Origin: Mariniradius saccharolyticus AK6
GTDB taxonomy: Bacteria; Bacteroidota; Bacteroidia; Cytophagales; Cyclobacteriaceae
Direction of reading: 5' to 3'
DNA: 64,000 nt
Assembly (NCBI RefSeq): GCF_000330725.2
Contig: NZ_AMZY02000001.1
Coordinates: 124,001 to 188,000 of the forward strand
Under the pieces are notes generated by a model. That model saw only the letters and a program-made list of their open reading frames with translations, did not search any database and was not told the origin of the DNA. Shown here one piece after another: positions 34,963 through 43,481 of the stretch; position 1 is the stretch's first letter; the number at the start of each line of letters is the position of its first letter. The translations under genes and the position numbers were made by a program.

Positions 34963-34992
34963 TAAGCTAAGGTAATCCAATCATCCTCCTTC

Positions 34993-35676
34993 ATGATCGA
35001 ACTCACCTACCTCGGACATTCTTCCTTTCTCGCAAGAATCCAAAACAAAAACGTACTCTTCGACCCATTTATCAGCCCCAATCCAAAAGCGTCCAAAATC
35101 GACCCGATATCGATAGGTGCGGATTACATTCTGCTAAGTCATGGACACGAAGACCATGTGGCAGATGCCGAAAGCATTGCCAAAAGGAACAACGCCATGA
35201 TCGTTTCCAATTATGAAATCGCAGTATGGTTTGCCCAAAAGGGTGTGGAAAAATACCACCCAATGAATATCGGAGGCAGCAAACAGTTTGATTTTGGTAG
35301 AGTAAAATCCGTGGCTGCCGTCCACAGCAGTACGCTTCCCGACGGCGCTTCCGGTGGGAATCCAGGAGGATTTGTGATCGAGCATGCCGAAGGTTGCTTC
35401 TACTACGCGGGCGACACGGCCCTTACATACGACATGAAGCTGATTGGCGAGGAATTCAAGGTTGATTTCGCGATCATGCCGATCGGTGATAACTTCACAA
35501 TGGGTATCATGGACGCAATCAAAGCTGCGGATTGGGTGGGAACAAAGCGGATCATCGGAATGCATTACGACACATTTCCGTACATCGCCATCGACCAAGA
35601 GGCGGCAAAAAAAGCCGCAGCCGAGGCAGGAAAAGAATTGATTTTGCTTAATATTGGAGACTCTATTACCCTCTAA
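34993..35676 (+). CDS. UPF0173-type metal-dependent hydrolase (beta-lactamase fold)
   Basis: A 227-residue metallo-beta-lactamase-fold protein. The metal motif HGHEDH is at residues 50-55, with further ligands in the [17 protein letters not shown] and IGMHYDTFP blocks. The short length and the start [13 protein letters not shown] fit the UPF0173 / YtkL-like hydrolases, whose substrate is unknown. Cytoplasmic. It is the first gene of the operon, 8 bases before parA. Confidence 0.92.
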   Translation: MIELTYLGHSSFLARIQNKNVLFDPFISPNPKASKIDPISIGADYILLSHGHEDHVADAESIAKRNNAMIVSNYEIAVWFAQKGVEKYHPMNIGGSKQFDFGRVKSVAAVHSSTLPDGASGGNPGGFVIEHAEGCFYYAGDTALTYDMKLIGEEFKVDFAIMPIGDNFTMGIMDAIKAADWVGTKRIIGMHYDTFPYIAIDQEAAKKAAAEAGKELILLNIGDSITL

Positions 35677-35684
35677 GGTATTTT

Positions 35685-36464
35685 ATGGGAAAAGTAATCG
35701 CAATCGCCAACCAGAAAGGAGGCGTAGGAAAAACGACCACTGCCATGAATCTCGCGGCAAGTTTGGCGGTATTGGAATACAAAACCCTGGTGATAGACGC
35801 TGACCCACAGGCAAACACTACCTCAGGTTTGGGACATGATCCCAAAGAAATCGACAAAAGCATCTACGAATGCATGGTTGACGGAGTGGATATCCATACC
35901 ATCATCCACAAGACAGAAATAGAAAATCTTGACCTTGTCCCCTCTCACATAGACCTGGTCGGTGCCGAGGTGGAAATGATCAACCTCGAAAACCGGGAGG
36001 AAAAGATGAAGTCCGTGATCCAGCATGTCAAGGACAAATACGATTTTGTAATCATTGACTGCTCTCCATCCCTCGGGCTCATTACGATCAATGCCCTTAC
36101 GGCTGCCAATTCTGTGATCATTCCGGTTCAGTGCGAATATTTCGCGCTCGAGGGTTTGGGCAAGTTGCTCAATACGATTAAAATTATCCAAACCCGTCTC
36201 AACCCGGATTTGGAAATCGAGGGAATTCTCCTGACGATGTACGATGTACGCTTGAGGCTTTCCAACCAAGTCGTGGACGAAGTGCGGTTGCATTTCAAAA
36301 ACCTTGTGTTCGAAACGATCATCCCTCGAAATGTCCGCCTGAGCGAGTCGCCAAGCTTTGGCCTTCCGGTGATTGCTTTTGATGCGGAGGGTAAAGGCGC
36401 TGTGGCCTACCTGAATTTGGCACAGGAAATTGCCGTCAAAAACGGCATGGAAAAAGTAAACTGA
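35685..36464 (+). CDS. parA: ParA/Soj, chromosome partitioning ATPase
   Basis: A 259-residue ParA ATPase with the deviant Walker A KGGVGKTT (11-18), Walker A' and B strands [13 protein letters not shown] and [12 protein letters not shown], and the C-terminal [18 protein letters not shown] block of chromosomal Soj proteins. There is no N-terminal DNA-binding extension, as in chromosomal rather than plasmid ParA. It acts with ParB to move origins. The stop overlaps the parB start (TGATG). Confidence 0.96.
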   Translation: MGKVIAIANQKGGVGKTTTAMNLAASLAVLEYKTLVIDADPQANTTSGLGHDPKEIDKSIYECMVDGVDIHTIIHKTEIENLDLVPSHIDLVGAEVEMINLENREEKMKSVIQHVKDKYDFVIIDCSPSLGLITINALTAANSVIIPVQCEYFALEGLGKLLNTIKIIQTRLNPDLEIEGILLTMYDVRLRLSNQVVDEVRLHFKNLVFETIIPRNVRLSESPSFGLPVIAFDAEGKGAVAYLNLAQEIAVKNGMEKVN

Positions 36465-37393
36465 TGAATGAAGCTATGGACGACAAAAAACCAACCCCAA
36501 AGAAAAGTGCGCTGGGTAGAGGATTGGGGGCCTTGCTGCAGGATTCTCCACAAAAAACAAAAAACGAAACCCTGATACCATCACATCCGGTGGCAGGGAT
36601 CTATGATATCAGCCTTTCGGACATCCAAGTCAATCCTTTTCAACCAAGGACGCATTTTGACAAAACCGCCTTGGAAGAGCTCGCCGAATCCATCAAGGTA
36701 CAAGGTATCATCCAACCGATTACGGTACGTAAGCTTGCCGAGGGAGAATACCAATTGATCTCGGGAGAAAGAAGGTTCCAAGCTTCCAAAATGGCGGGGC
36801 TGGAAAAAATTCCCGCATATGTGCGCACTGCCAATGACCAACAGATGTTGGAAATGGCTCTGATCGAAAACATTCAAAGGGAAAACCTCAACGCCTTGGA
36901 AATCGCCCATTCCTACCAAAGGCTACTCGCAGAGTGCAACCTCAAGCAGGAAGAACTGGGCGACCGCGTAGGCAAAAACAGAACTACAGTCAACAATTAC
37001 CTCCGTCTCCTTAAACTACCGCCCGATATCCAAGCAGGTCTTCGGGACAATAGGATCAGCATGGGCCACGCCCGGGCGCTAATTAACGTAGACAGTATCG
37101 ACAAGCAATTGGCGATCTTCAAAAAGGTACTCGCCGAAGACCTCAGCGTAAGAAAAGTGGAGGAACTTGTAAAATCCCTCAACCAAGAGAATGAGGAAAA
37201 AACAGAGAGACAGGAACCCGCTTTGGATCCTTTGAAAAAATATGAATTGGGAAAAATCCAGCAAAGGCTTGCCAACCATTTTGGGACAAAGGTACATCTG
37301 AAGTCTGACGCTAAAAGTAAAGGCGAGATCAAAATCCCGTTCCATTCCTCGGAAGACCTGAACAGAATTTTGGAAATATTGGAGATCATCTAA
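36464..37393 (+). CDS. parB: ParB/Spo0J, chromosome partitioning CTPase
   Basis: A 309-residue ParB. The N-terminal SALGRGLGALLQ stretch (15-26) is the ParA-contact region, followed by the CTP-binding domain with the GERRF box (101-105) and MALIENIQRENLNALE, a central helix-turn-helix (EELGDRVGKNRTTVNNYLRL) that reads parS, and a C-terminal dimer domain. Complete by length. An ATG 12 bases downstream (MDDKKPTPKK) is an alternative start. No parS-like palindrome was noticed in this window. Confidence 0.96.
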   Translation: MNEAMDDKKPTPKKSALGRGLGALLQDSPQKTKNETLIPSHPVAGIYDISLSDIQVNPFQPRTHFDKTALEELAESIKVQGIIQPITVRKLAEGEYQLISGERRFQASKMAGLEKIPAYVRTANDQQMLEMALIENIQRENLNALEIAHSYQRLLAECNLKQEELGDRVGKNRTTVNNYLRLLKLPPDIQAGLRDNRISMGHARALINVDSIDKQLAIFKKVLAEDLSVRKVEELVKSLNQENEEKTERQEPALDPLKKYELGKIQQRLANHFGTKVHLKSDAKSKGEIKIPFHSSEDLNRILEILEII

Positions 37394-37444
37394 GCCTTGG
37401 AAAAGGAAAGATTGCATACAAGGGTGATATCCCCCACACAAGCA

Positions 37445-38008
37445 ATGAAGGTACTTACGCTCATTGCTCTTTTTGTTTTTTGCACTTTCGTCAATTGCAA
37501 GGCCCAAAGGCTTATTTCGGACACACAGGATACGATCAAGTTGGAGCTTACGCAGAAAGAAATCAAAAATCCGAGTAAAGCGATGATCCTCTCCGCAATC
37601 CTTCCTGGTGCCGGACAAATCTACAACGGCAAGCCTTGGAAGGTACCGATCATCTATACGGGCTTTGCCGCCAACATCTATTTTATCGAGTACAACAACA
37701 GGCGCTACGAGCTGTTTTTGGACGCCTTGGCGATTTACGACCAAAATCCAACGAGTACAGACAGGCCTTTTCCGGGCCTCAACAGGGAAGGCTTGGTGCG
37801 TAACATCGACTATTGGCGCCGTAATAGGGATTTGAATTATTTCCTGTTTGTTGGTATTTATGCACTCAATATAGTAGATGCCTTTGTGGACGCGCACTTG
37901 TCGGCCTTTGATGTGACTGATGACCTGAGTTTCAAGTTCGAACCCAACTTTGAGATGCTCGCTGCAGGCGGTACCGTCACGGGCCTTTCCCTTAAGATCA
38001 AATTTTAA
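37445..38008 (+). CDS. DUF5683 family exported membrane protein
   Basis: A 187-residue protein. The ATG at 37445 gives a signal peptide MKVLTLIALFVFCTFVNCKA; the TTG-led frame starts 48 bases earlier. The DUF5683 core is visible: KNPSKAMILSAILPGAGQIY, WKVPIIYTGFAANIYF and LFVGIYALNIVDAFVDAHL, with two or three hydrophobic segments. It occurs commonly beside parB and dapB in Bacteroidota; the function is unknown, and an envelope location is inferred. Confidence 0.85.
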   Translation: MKVLTLIALFVFCTFVNCKAQRLISDTQDTIKLELTQKEIKNPSKAMILSAILPGAGQIYNGKPWKVPIIYTGFAANIYFIEYNNRRYELFLDALAIYDQNPTSTDRPFPGLNREGLVRNIDYWRRNRDLNYFLFVGIYALNIVDAFVDAHLSAFDVTDDLSFKFEPNFEMLAAGGTVTGLSLKIKF

Positions 38009-38011
38009 AAG

Positions 38012-38734
38012 ATGAACATTCTATTATTGGGCTATGGAAAAATGGGAAAAATCATCGGTGAAATCGCCGAATCCCGAGGGCATTCCATAGTCGGAAAAAT
38101 TAATATCGAAAACCGCGCTGATTTGGAAAAACTCGATCCAGCTTCAATTGACCTGGCAATCGAGTTCAGCCAACCAGATGCCGCAGTTGAAAATATTTCC
38201 TGGGCCATCAGCAGGGGTATACCTGTCGTCTCCGGGACCACAGGCTGGTTGGAGAGAAAACCTGAAGTAGAGGCGATGACCTTGGCAAAAAATACAGCAT
38301 TCTTCTACGCTTCCAACTACAGCATTGGCGTCAATATCTTCTTCAAAGTGAATCAGTTTTTGGCGTCGCTGATGAAGGGCCAACACGAATACAAGGCCAG
38401 CATCGAAGAAATCCACCATACCGAGAAAAAAGATGCGCCGAGCGGCACGGCAATTACCTTGGCCGAAGGCATCCTCGCAGAGTTAAAAGAGGTTAAATCT
38501 TGGGAGCTCAACCAAGGCCAAACCACAGGCGCTGACGTTTTACCCATCACCTCCAAACGAATAGATCCCGCGCCTGGCACCCATATTATACGCTACCAAT
38601 CCGAAATCGACGACATCGAGATCATACATACAGCCCATAGCCGCAAGGGCTTCGCCTTGGGTGCGGTGCTTGTGGCCGAATGGATAATCGGTAGAAAAGG
38701 CATATTTTCGATGAACGAATTCCTATCTTTCTGA
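38012..38734 (+). CDS. dapB: 4-Hydroxy-tetrahydrodipicolinate reductase
   Basis: A 240-residue DapB of the lysine/diaminopimelate pathway. The NAD(P)-binding loop GYGKMGKIIGE is at the start, the GTTGW block follows, and the substrate signature EEIHHTEKKDAPSGTA is complete. Length is normal for the family. It starts 3 bases after the DUF5683 gene stop and is followed by lepB 13 bases on. The reaction supplies peptidoglycan precursors. Confidence 0.95.
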   Translation: MNILLLGYGKMGKIIGEIAESRGHSIVGKINIENRADLEKLDPASIDLAIEFSQPDAAVENISWAISRGIPVVSGTTGWLERKPEVEAMTLAKNTAFFYASNYSIGVNIFFKVNQFLASLMKGQHEYKASIEEIHHTEKKDAPSGTAITLAEGILAELKEVKSWELNQGQTTGADVLPITSKRIDPAPGTHIIRYQSEIDDIEIIHTAHSRKGFALGAVLVAEWIIGRKGIFSMNEFLSF

Positions 38735-38747
38735 AATTTAAATTCCG

Positions 38748-39824
38748 ATGACTGAACCAAAAAAGAAAAAATCAGCTGCCCGTGAGTGGGTAGACGCTTT
38801 GGTGTTTGCGGTGATTGCCGCAAGCTTAATCAGGTGGTTGTTGTTAGAACCATTTACAATCCCAACTGCTTCCATGGAAAAATCGCTCCTTGTAGGCGAT
38901 TTCCTGTTTGTGAGCAAAATGCATTACGGAACACGCGTTCCCCGAACACCGCTTCAGGTTCCGCTCACCCACCAAAAAATCTGGGGGACCGACATGAACT
39001 CTTATGTGGATTGGATCCAATTGCCCTACTATAGGCTTCCCGGTTTTTCGGATGTAGAGAGGAATGACGTGGTGGTTTTCAACTATCCCGCAGAATTGGA
39101 ATATCCTGTAGATCTCAAGACTAATTATATCAAACGGGCAGTGGCGATTCCCGGCGACGTCCTTGAAATCAGGGAAACGCAGATTTTTGTCAACGGCGAG
39201 GCGCAGCAGAATCCCGCAGAGATGCAGTTTTCCTACGACGTGATGAGCAGCAGAAACCTCACCTCTGATTTCTTTGACGAATACGGCATCAACCAGGACA
39301 GTTATCGTCCCTTTTCCGATGCCTCAGGCTATATGGTCATGGCGACCGAAGAAATCATTGCGGAATTGAAAAAATCCCCCGCGGTCGGAAATATCACCAA
39401 ACGTATGGATCGCGTTGGTCTTGGTGACCCAAGGGTATTCCCTGATGGTTCCTATTTTGGCTGGAACAAGGATAACTACGGTCCTTTGGAAATCCCCGGC
39501 AAAGGCTGGACAATCGAGATAAACAAAGACAATATCGCAAAGTACGCCTACACTATACAGAAGTTCGAAGGACATAAGGATGTGAAAGTTGAAAACAACG
39601 AGCTATTTATCGACGGTCAAAAAGTCGAGAATTACACCTTCAAGCAGGACTATTATTTCATGATGGGAGACAACAGGCACGATTCATTGGATTCAAGGTA
39701 TTGGGGTTTTGTGCCCGAAGACCATATCGTGGGCAAAGCTTGGTTCCTGTGGCTCTCTTTGGACAAGCACAAATCCATGTTCAACAAGATCCGTTGGAGC
39801 AGGTTTTTCAATGGAATTGACTGA
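38748..39824 (+). CDS. lepB: Signal peptidase I
   Basis: A 358-residue type I signal peptidase. One N-terminal membrane helix (about 15-34) precedes the catalytic domain, with Ser42 in TASMEKSL and the general base Lys129 in YIKRAVAIPGD; MMGDNRHDSLDSRYWG is the last conserved box. A long insertion (about 140-280) between the Lys box and the last box is common in Bacteroidota LepB. It cuts Sec signal peptides on the outer face of the inner membrane. Last gene of the operon, with a terminator. Confidence 0.95.
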   Translation: MTEPKKKKSAAREWVDALVFAVIAASLIRWLLLEPFTIPTASMEKSLLVGDFLFVSKMHYGTRVPRTPLQVPLTHQKIWGTDMNSYVDWIQLPYYRLPGFSDVERNDVVVFNYPAELEYPVDLKTNYIKRAVAIPGDVLEIRETQIFVNGEAQQNPAEMQFSYDVMSSRNLTSDFFDEYGINQDSYRPFSDASGYMVMATEEIIAELKKSPAVGNITKRMDRVGLGDPRVFPDGSYFGWNKDNYGPLEIPGKGWTIEINKDNIAKYAYTIQKFEGHKDVKVENNELFIDGQKVENYTFKQDYYFMMGDNRHDSLDSRYWGFVPEDHIVGKAWFLWLSLDKHKSMFNKIRWSRFFNGID

Positions 39825-39848
39825 TCGAACTGATTTTCAACAACAGAA

Positions 39849-39880
39849 AAGGCCGAAGATGATTCGGCCTTTTTTTTTTT
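39849..39880 (+). terminator. Terminator of the lepB operon
   Basis: Stem AAGGCCGAA (39849-39857) / TTCGGCCTT (39863-39871) with a run of ten T on the plus strand. It could also end the convergent ferredoxin gene. Confidence 0.9.
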
Positions 39881-39888
39881 GGTGTCAA

Positions 39889-40128
39889 TCAATGTTCGAT
39901 TTTTTTCTTTACATGGGCGATGTCTGCCTTTTTGATCACCTCATTGTGATAAATGACGACTGGGGCAGATTTACAAAAATCCATACACTTGGTCTTGATA
40001 ATCTTGAATTTACCCTTGTTATGCCCAGACTGGGTCAATTCTTTGATTTCTTTGCCCAATTCCTTGCAGCCTTCCCCCTTGCAGTCGGAGCCATTGCAGA
40101 TGAAAATGAATTTCCGGTGGTTACCCAT
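39889..40128 (-). CDS. Thioredoxin-like [2Fe-2S] ferredoxin
   Basis: A 79-residue protein of the thioredoxin-like [2Fe-2S] family. Cysteines are in CNGSDCKGEGC near the start and in CMDFCKSAPVVIYHN later; the second pair lies where ferredoxins of this fold bind their cluster. It would transfer electrons in the cytoplasm; no redox partner is close by. The 14-bp tandem repeat starts only six bases upstream of the ATG, so the leader of this gene consists of repeat sequence. Confidence 0.85.
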   Translation of the reverse strand: MGNHRKFIFICNGSDCKGEGCKELGKEIKELTQSGHNKGKFKIIKTKCMDFCKSAPVVIYHNEVIKKADIAHVKKKIEH

Positions 40129-40133
40129 ATAAG

Positions 40134-40179
40134 GTTAGAAGTACGAAGTTAGAGGTACGAGGTTGGAAGTACGAGGTTC
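40134..40179. repeat. Degenerate heptamer / 14-bp tandem repeats
   Basis: Three tandem 14-bp units (40134-40147, 40148-40161, 40162-40175) of the form GTTAGAAGTACGAG with one or two changes each, plus GTTC. Read in sevens it is a run of GARGTNN heptamers. A related array occurs at 52074. It lies directly upstream of the ferredoxin gene. Confidence 0.85.
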
Positions 40180-40237
40180 AGCACCAAGAACCAAGTGTAG
40201 CGTAACTCCTGAAACTCTCCGGCGTTAGCTAGGGTTT

Positions 40238-40276
40238 TCAAAATTCGACATTGGATATTCGTTGTTCATTATTCGT
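40238..40276. repeat. ATTCGACATT... dispersed repeat, copy 1
   Basis: The blocks ATTCGACAT, GGATATTCG and TTCATTATTCG recur in inverse orientation at 52172-52210. Both copies sit about 60-100 bases beyond a heptamer array, which points to one compound intergenic element. Confidence 0.6.
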
Positions 40277-40387
40277 CATTTTATTAAGAAAGTGACCACG
40301 ACCACCAATAGAATTGGCTGGTTGAATAGTCATTCTTGTTTTCGCCAAATCCAAACTGCCTTTCCCTTCTTACATTCTGCTTGATGA

Positions 40388-41641
40388 TTACATCCCATAT
40401 ACCCACTGCATGACCAAGCCACTAAGATAGGCGCCATAAGTACCCGCGGCATATCCCAATACGGCCATCAGCACACCCACGGGCGCCAGGGATGGATTGA
40501 AGGCGGAAGCTACGATGGGTGCTGAAGCCGCGCCGCCGATATTGGCCTGCGAACCAACAGCCACATAAAAGAACGGTGCCTTGATCAGGTAAGCCACAAT
40601 CAGCATCGTCAGCATATGGATGATGATCCAAATAATTCCAATCAGGAAGAAAACGGGATTATCCAAGACCGCGCCCAAGTCCATCTGCATCCCGATCGTA
40701 GCGACAAGGATATACAGCAGCACCGAACCCAATCGGGACGCGCCGACACCTTCTAACTCCCTGGCTTTGGTAAAGGACAACAGCAATCCGCCCGTCGTCG
40801 CGATCACCACGATCCAGAAAAAGGTCGAATCAAGCGAATATTGCTTCAAGTTTGGATAATTGGTACCAATAAAAGGCGCTACAATGTCCGCAATCCAGTG
40901 CGACAGACCAGTAATCGCAAACCCTACGCCCAGGATCACCATCGTATCACTCAGGTTTGGCATTCTCATAATTCCGGCGCGGTATTTTTCGACCTTTTCC
41001 TGAAGCTCCATGATGGCGCTGCTGTCTGCCTTGAACAAACGGTCGATTTTCTCGGGCTTTGCCGCCCAATACAGCAATACCGCCATCCAAAGATTGGCTA
41101 CCAGTACATCCACTGCGATCATCTGACTGAACAATGCCGGGCTCGCTCCAAAAACCTCCAACATGGCCGTTTGGTTGGCACCTCCTCCTATCCAGCTTCC
41201 CGCAATCGTGGAAAGCCCCCTCCAAAGTTCGTCAGGTCCTGTCCCTGAAAGAATATCCGGGAAGAATCGGGATACAGTAAAAAGTGCAATCGGTCCACCG
41301 ATCATCACACCCACTGTCCCCGCCAAAAAAATAATTAAGGCTTTTGGCCCCAATTTCAAAATCCCTTTCAGATCGATACTTACCGTCAAAAGCACCAGCG
41401 AGGCTGGCAACATATAGCGGGAGGCAATTTTGTAAAGACCAGAAGATTCTCCTGAAATAATGCCAAGCGAGTTGAAAACAGCCGGAATAAAATAACACAG
41501 GAGCACCGAGGGTACGATCCTGTAAAACTTGGTCCAAAATGGCTTCTTACTCGCCGAAGTGGCAAAAACAAAAGCCAAAATGGTCATCAACAAACCAAAT
41601 ACAACGGCATCGTTGGCAATCAGGGGAACATTCTCTTGCAT
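40388..41641 (-). CDS. DUF819 family membrane transporter
   Basis: A 417-residue membrane protein with about ten to eleven helices and a cytoplasmic loop at about 205-235 (AAKPEKIDRLFKADSSAIME). The blocks IAGSWIGGGANQTAMLEVFG and GSQANIGGAASAPIVASAF form an inverted-repeat pair of Gly/Asn-rich discontinuous helices, typical of DUF819, a family related to ion-coupled carboxylate transporters. The substrate is unknown. The ATG at 41641 is chosen (MQENVPLIANDAVVFG); an ATG 33 bases upstream is possible. Confidence 0.85.
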   Translation of the reverse strand: MQENVPLIANDAVVFGLLMTILAFVFATSASKKPFWTKFYRIVPSVLLCYFIPAVFNSLGIISGESSGLYKIASRYMLPASLVLLTVSIDLKGILKLGPKALIIFLAGTVGVMIGGPIALFTVSRFFPDILSGTGPDELWRGLSTIAGSWIGGGANQTAMLEVFGASPALFSQMIAVDVLVANLWMAVLLYWAAKPEKIDRLFKADSSAIMELQEKVEKYRAGIMRMPNLSDTMVILGVGFAITGLSHWIADIVAPFIGTNYPNLKQYSLDSTFFWIVVIATTGGLLLSFTKARELEGVGASRLGSVLLYILVATIGMQMDLGAVLDNPVFFLIGIIWIIIHMLTMLIVAYLIKAPFFYVAVGSQANIGGAASAPIVASAFNPSLAPVGVLMAVLGYAAGTYGAYLSGLVMQWVYGM

Positions 41642-41686
41642 AGGTTTCCAGCTTTGCTTACAACAATACCACAAAAGCCCAAAAGA

Positions 41687-42319
41687 TCAAAGTCTGGATT
41701 TTTCCCAGAGAAAGGTAAACTCACCCAACATCATGGCTGTCGCACCCCATACGACTTCCCTGTCGATATCAAAATACGGTGCATCAAACTGAAAGCCCGA
41801 ACTACCCTTCACTTTGGTGATTTTGCGGATTTTGGAATCAATCAGTTCAGGAAAAGGGCAAGAAATGATCCGCTCAACTTCTATCGGATCAGGCTTGAAT
41901 AGCGGCGTTTCCTCCACAAAACCGATAAATGGCCGTACCAAAAAATTGGAGGGGGGGATATAAACGTCTGACAGGTACCCCAAAATCTTGACTTTGGATG
42001 CATCCACCCCGATCTCTTCCTCTGCTTCCCTCAGCGCCGTAGACTCCAACGAGCTATCTCCTTCCTCGAATTTCCCGCCTGGAAAAGATACCTGACCTCC
42101 ATGCACGCCCGGATATTCGGGCCGTTTGATAAAGGGGACAAAGGCACTGCTTTGGTCCGGGAAAAGCAGCATCAGTACGGCGCCTTTGCGGTGGTCTTCC
42201 CGAATCTGGAACCGCTTGGTGTCAATCGGCATCGGTGCCATAGAAAGCTGCCCCTCGATCCCCGGCAAGGGTTGCCTGAGCAAGATTTCCAGCCTATTGA
42301 CGATCTGTACCAGCTTCAT
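41687..42319 (-). CDS. Nudix hydrolase, CoA-pyrophosphatase type
   Basis: A 210-residue Nudix enzyme. VHGGQVSFPGG (about 72-82) is the CoA-specific motif and ALREAEEEIGV (95-105) the second half of the Nudix box. This is the layout of CoA pyrophosphatases that split CoA or oxidised CoA to phosphopantetheine and 3',5'-ADP. The first Glu position of the strict Nudix consensus is shifted by the EEGDSS stretch, as in known CoA-type members. Its start overlaps the upstream lipoprotein gene by 26 bases. Confidence 0.87.
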   Translation of the reverse strand: MKLVQIVNRLEILLRQPLPGIEGQLSMAPMPIDTKRFQIREDHRKGAVLMLLFPDQSSAFVPFIKRPEYPGVHGGQVSFPGGKFEEGDSSLESTALREAEEEIGVDASKVKILGYLSDVYIPPSNFLVRPFIGFVEETPLFKPDPIEVERIISCPFPELIDSKIRKITKVKGSSGFQFDAPYFDIDREVVWGATAMMLGEFTFLWEKSRL

Positions 42320-42995
42320 CTTGGGGGAAAGGAATGTTCTTCAACTTCTCTCTCAGGTATTTCGATTTGGGATATTGGGATGTCCGAAGTGGGCTGGAAT
42401 ACTCGATATAGCTTCTATCGGCCACATTGACCAGCCAAACCATCGGACTGACGCCATTTTCATATTCAAAAAATCCGGATACCATCAAATAGTCAGGTGA
42501 TACCCACACAGCTTCCTGAAATCCTCCCGAAGGCCCAATGAACAAGAGTCTTTGCCGCATGCCATTGGATCTGAAAAAAATCACCTCCGAATCGGGATTG
42601 AAAGCCACACTTCCCTCCTCAGGAATTACTACTTTATAGCTGTAGATATCCACCACTCCCAATCCGTCGGGATGGGGAATGAGATAGGGGAAAAAAGGAT
42701 TCCCCGCTTGGATAAAGTTCTCCTCCGGCCATTCCAAATCCTCATACTCCAGCTGTTTGCTGAGTTGAAAAGCACTGGGGTCAAACGAATTATCTATGGA
42801 TTTCCAATGGGACTGCCAAGCAGGCATTTGCTGGATACCTGAGGCCAGCAATTGGGCCATTTCCTCCTCCTTGCTCAATTGGCTGGTGTCGGATACTTCC
42901 TCGGATTTCTCCTTCTGAAAGGAACACGCCGCCAACAACACAATGATCAACAAAGAAAATTTGCTGAGAATACATCTCTTGACTTGGGTACGCAT
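42294..42995 (-). CDS. Lipoprotein, function unknown
   Basis: A protein of 233 residues from the ATG at 42995 (another ATG is directly before). It has a lipoprotein signal ending LLAAC (about Cys24), then an acidic linker KEKSEEVSDTSQLSKEEE and a beta-rich domain with PYLIPHPDGLGVVDIYSYKV, RQRLLFIGPSGG and SPDYLMVSGFFEY. No catalytic motif is recognised. The 26-base overlap with the Nudix gene suggests cotranscription, though the two act in different compartments. Confidence 0.72.
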   Translation of the reverse strand: MRTQVKRCILSKFSLLIIVLLAACSFQKEKSEEVSDTSQLSKEEEMAQLLASGIQQMPAWQSHWKSIDNSFDPSAFQLSKQLEYEDLEWPEENFIQAGNPFFPYLIPHPDGLGVVDIYSYKVVIPEEGSVAFNPDSEVIFFRSNGMRQRLLFIGPSGGFQEAVWVSPDYLMVSGFFEYENGVSPMVWLVNVADRSYIEYSSPLRTSQYPKSKYLREKLKNIPFPQDEAGTDRQ

Positions 42996-43040
42996 CATGA
43001 TTGGTGAAAACACGAATCAAGCACAAAAACCCCATAAATC

Positions 43041-43073
43041 AAAAAAGGTCCGAACATCGTCCAGACCTTTTTT
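43041..43073 (-). terminator. Unexplained perfect hairpin upstream of the lipoprotein gene
   Basis: Perfect 10-bp stem AAAAAAGGTC (43041-43050) / GACCTTTTTT (43064-43073). Symmetry gives a U-run on either strand, so it looks like a terminator, yet no gene ends here on either strand. It coincides with the expected 5' end of the lipoprotein transcript. Confidence 0.5.
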
Positions 43074-43079
43074 ATCTCT

Positions 43080-43087
43080 CAAACCTA
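43080..43087 (-). promoter_or_regulatory. Promoter of the lipoprotein-Nudix operon
   Basis: TAGGTTTG on the minus strand (43087-43080) matches TAnnTTTG, with TTG (43110-43108) 20 bases upstream as -33 element. Confidence 0.5.
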
Positions 43088-43481
43088 TTAAACCTATTGT
43101 AGATATTCAATGTATGAATAACCGTTTGAAAGGTATGTAATGTTTTCAAATTCTACAAACAATCGATTGCGAAAATTTTATTCTGCGAGATTGAAAAAAA
43201 GTTTCCGTGTCAAAATCACGTTTTAAGTTACCTGATTTTGCTTACTTAAAACATTTTTTTGGAAGTTAAAAAATCTGGCATTCTGAGAAAAAATTTCCAA
43301 TTCGGTACCTTATTTTTCCAACTAAACCACAAATCCACCTGACTTTCAATGAATTTGCAAAATATACCAGATAATCATGCTCAAGTCGCAGATCGAAAAT
43401 TCGGAAGATTCTTCGCCCGCAAAGCCGCTTCGTTCCTGTCGAATATGATTAAATTCAACCCCAGTCAAACAACATTAATCC
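43088..43481. other. Long AT-rich divergent gap before aceK
   Basis: About 390 bases with no convincing gene. No -7 box for aceK was found. An untranslated leader or a small RNA on the minus strand ending at the 43041-43073 hairpin is possible but unsupported by structure. Confidence 0.4.

Noticed and set aside
37079-37897. Minus-strand frame spanning parB and the DUF5683 gene
   Set aside because: Crosses two good plus-strand genes and has no recognisable domain.
34955-39824. parS site near parAB
   Set aside because: I looked for TGTTTCACGTGAAACA-like or related palindromes in the operon and the rest of the window and found none convincing.
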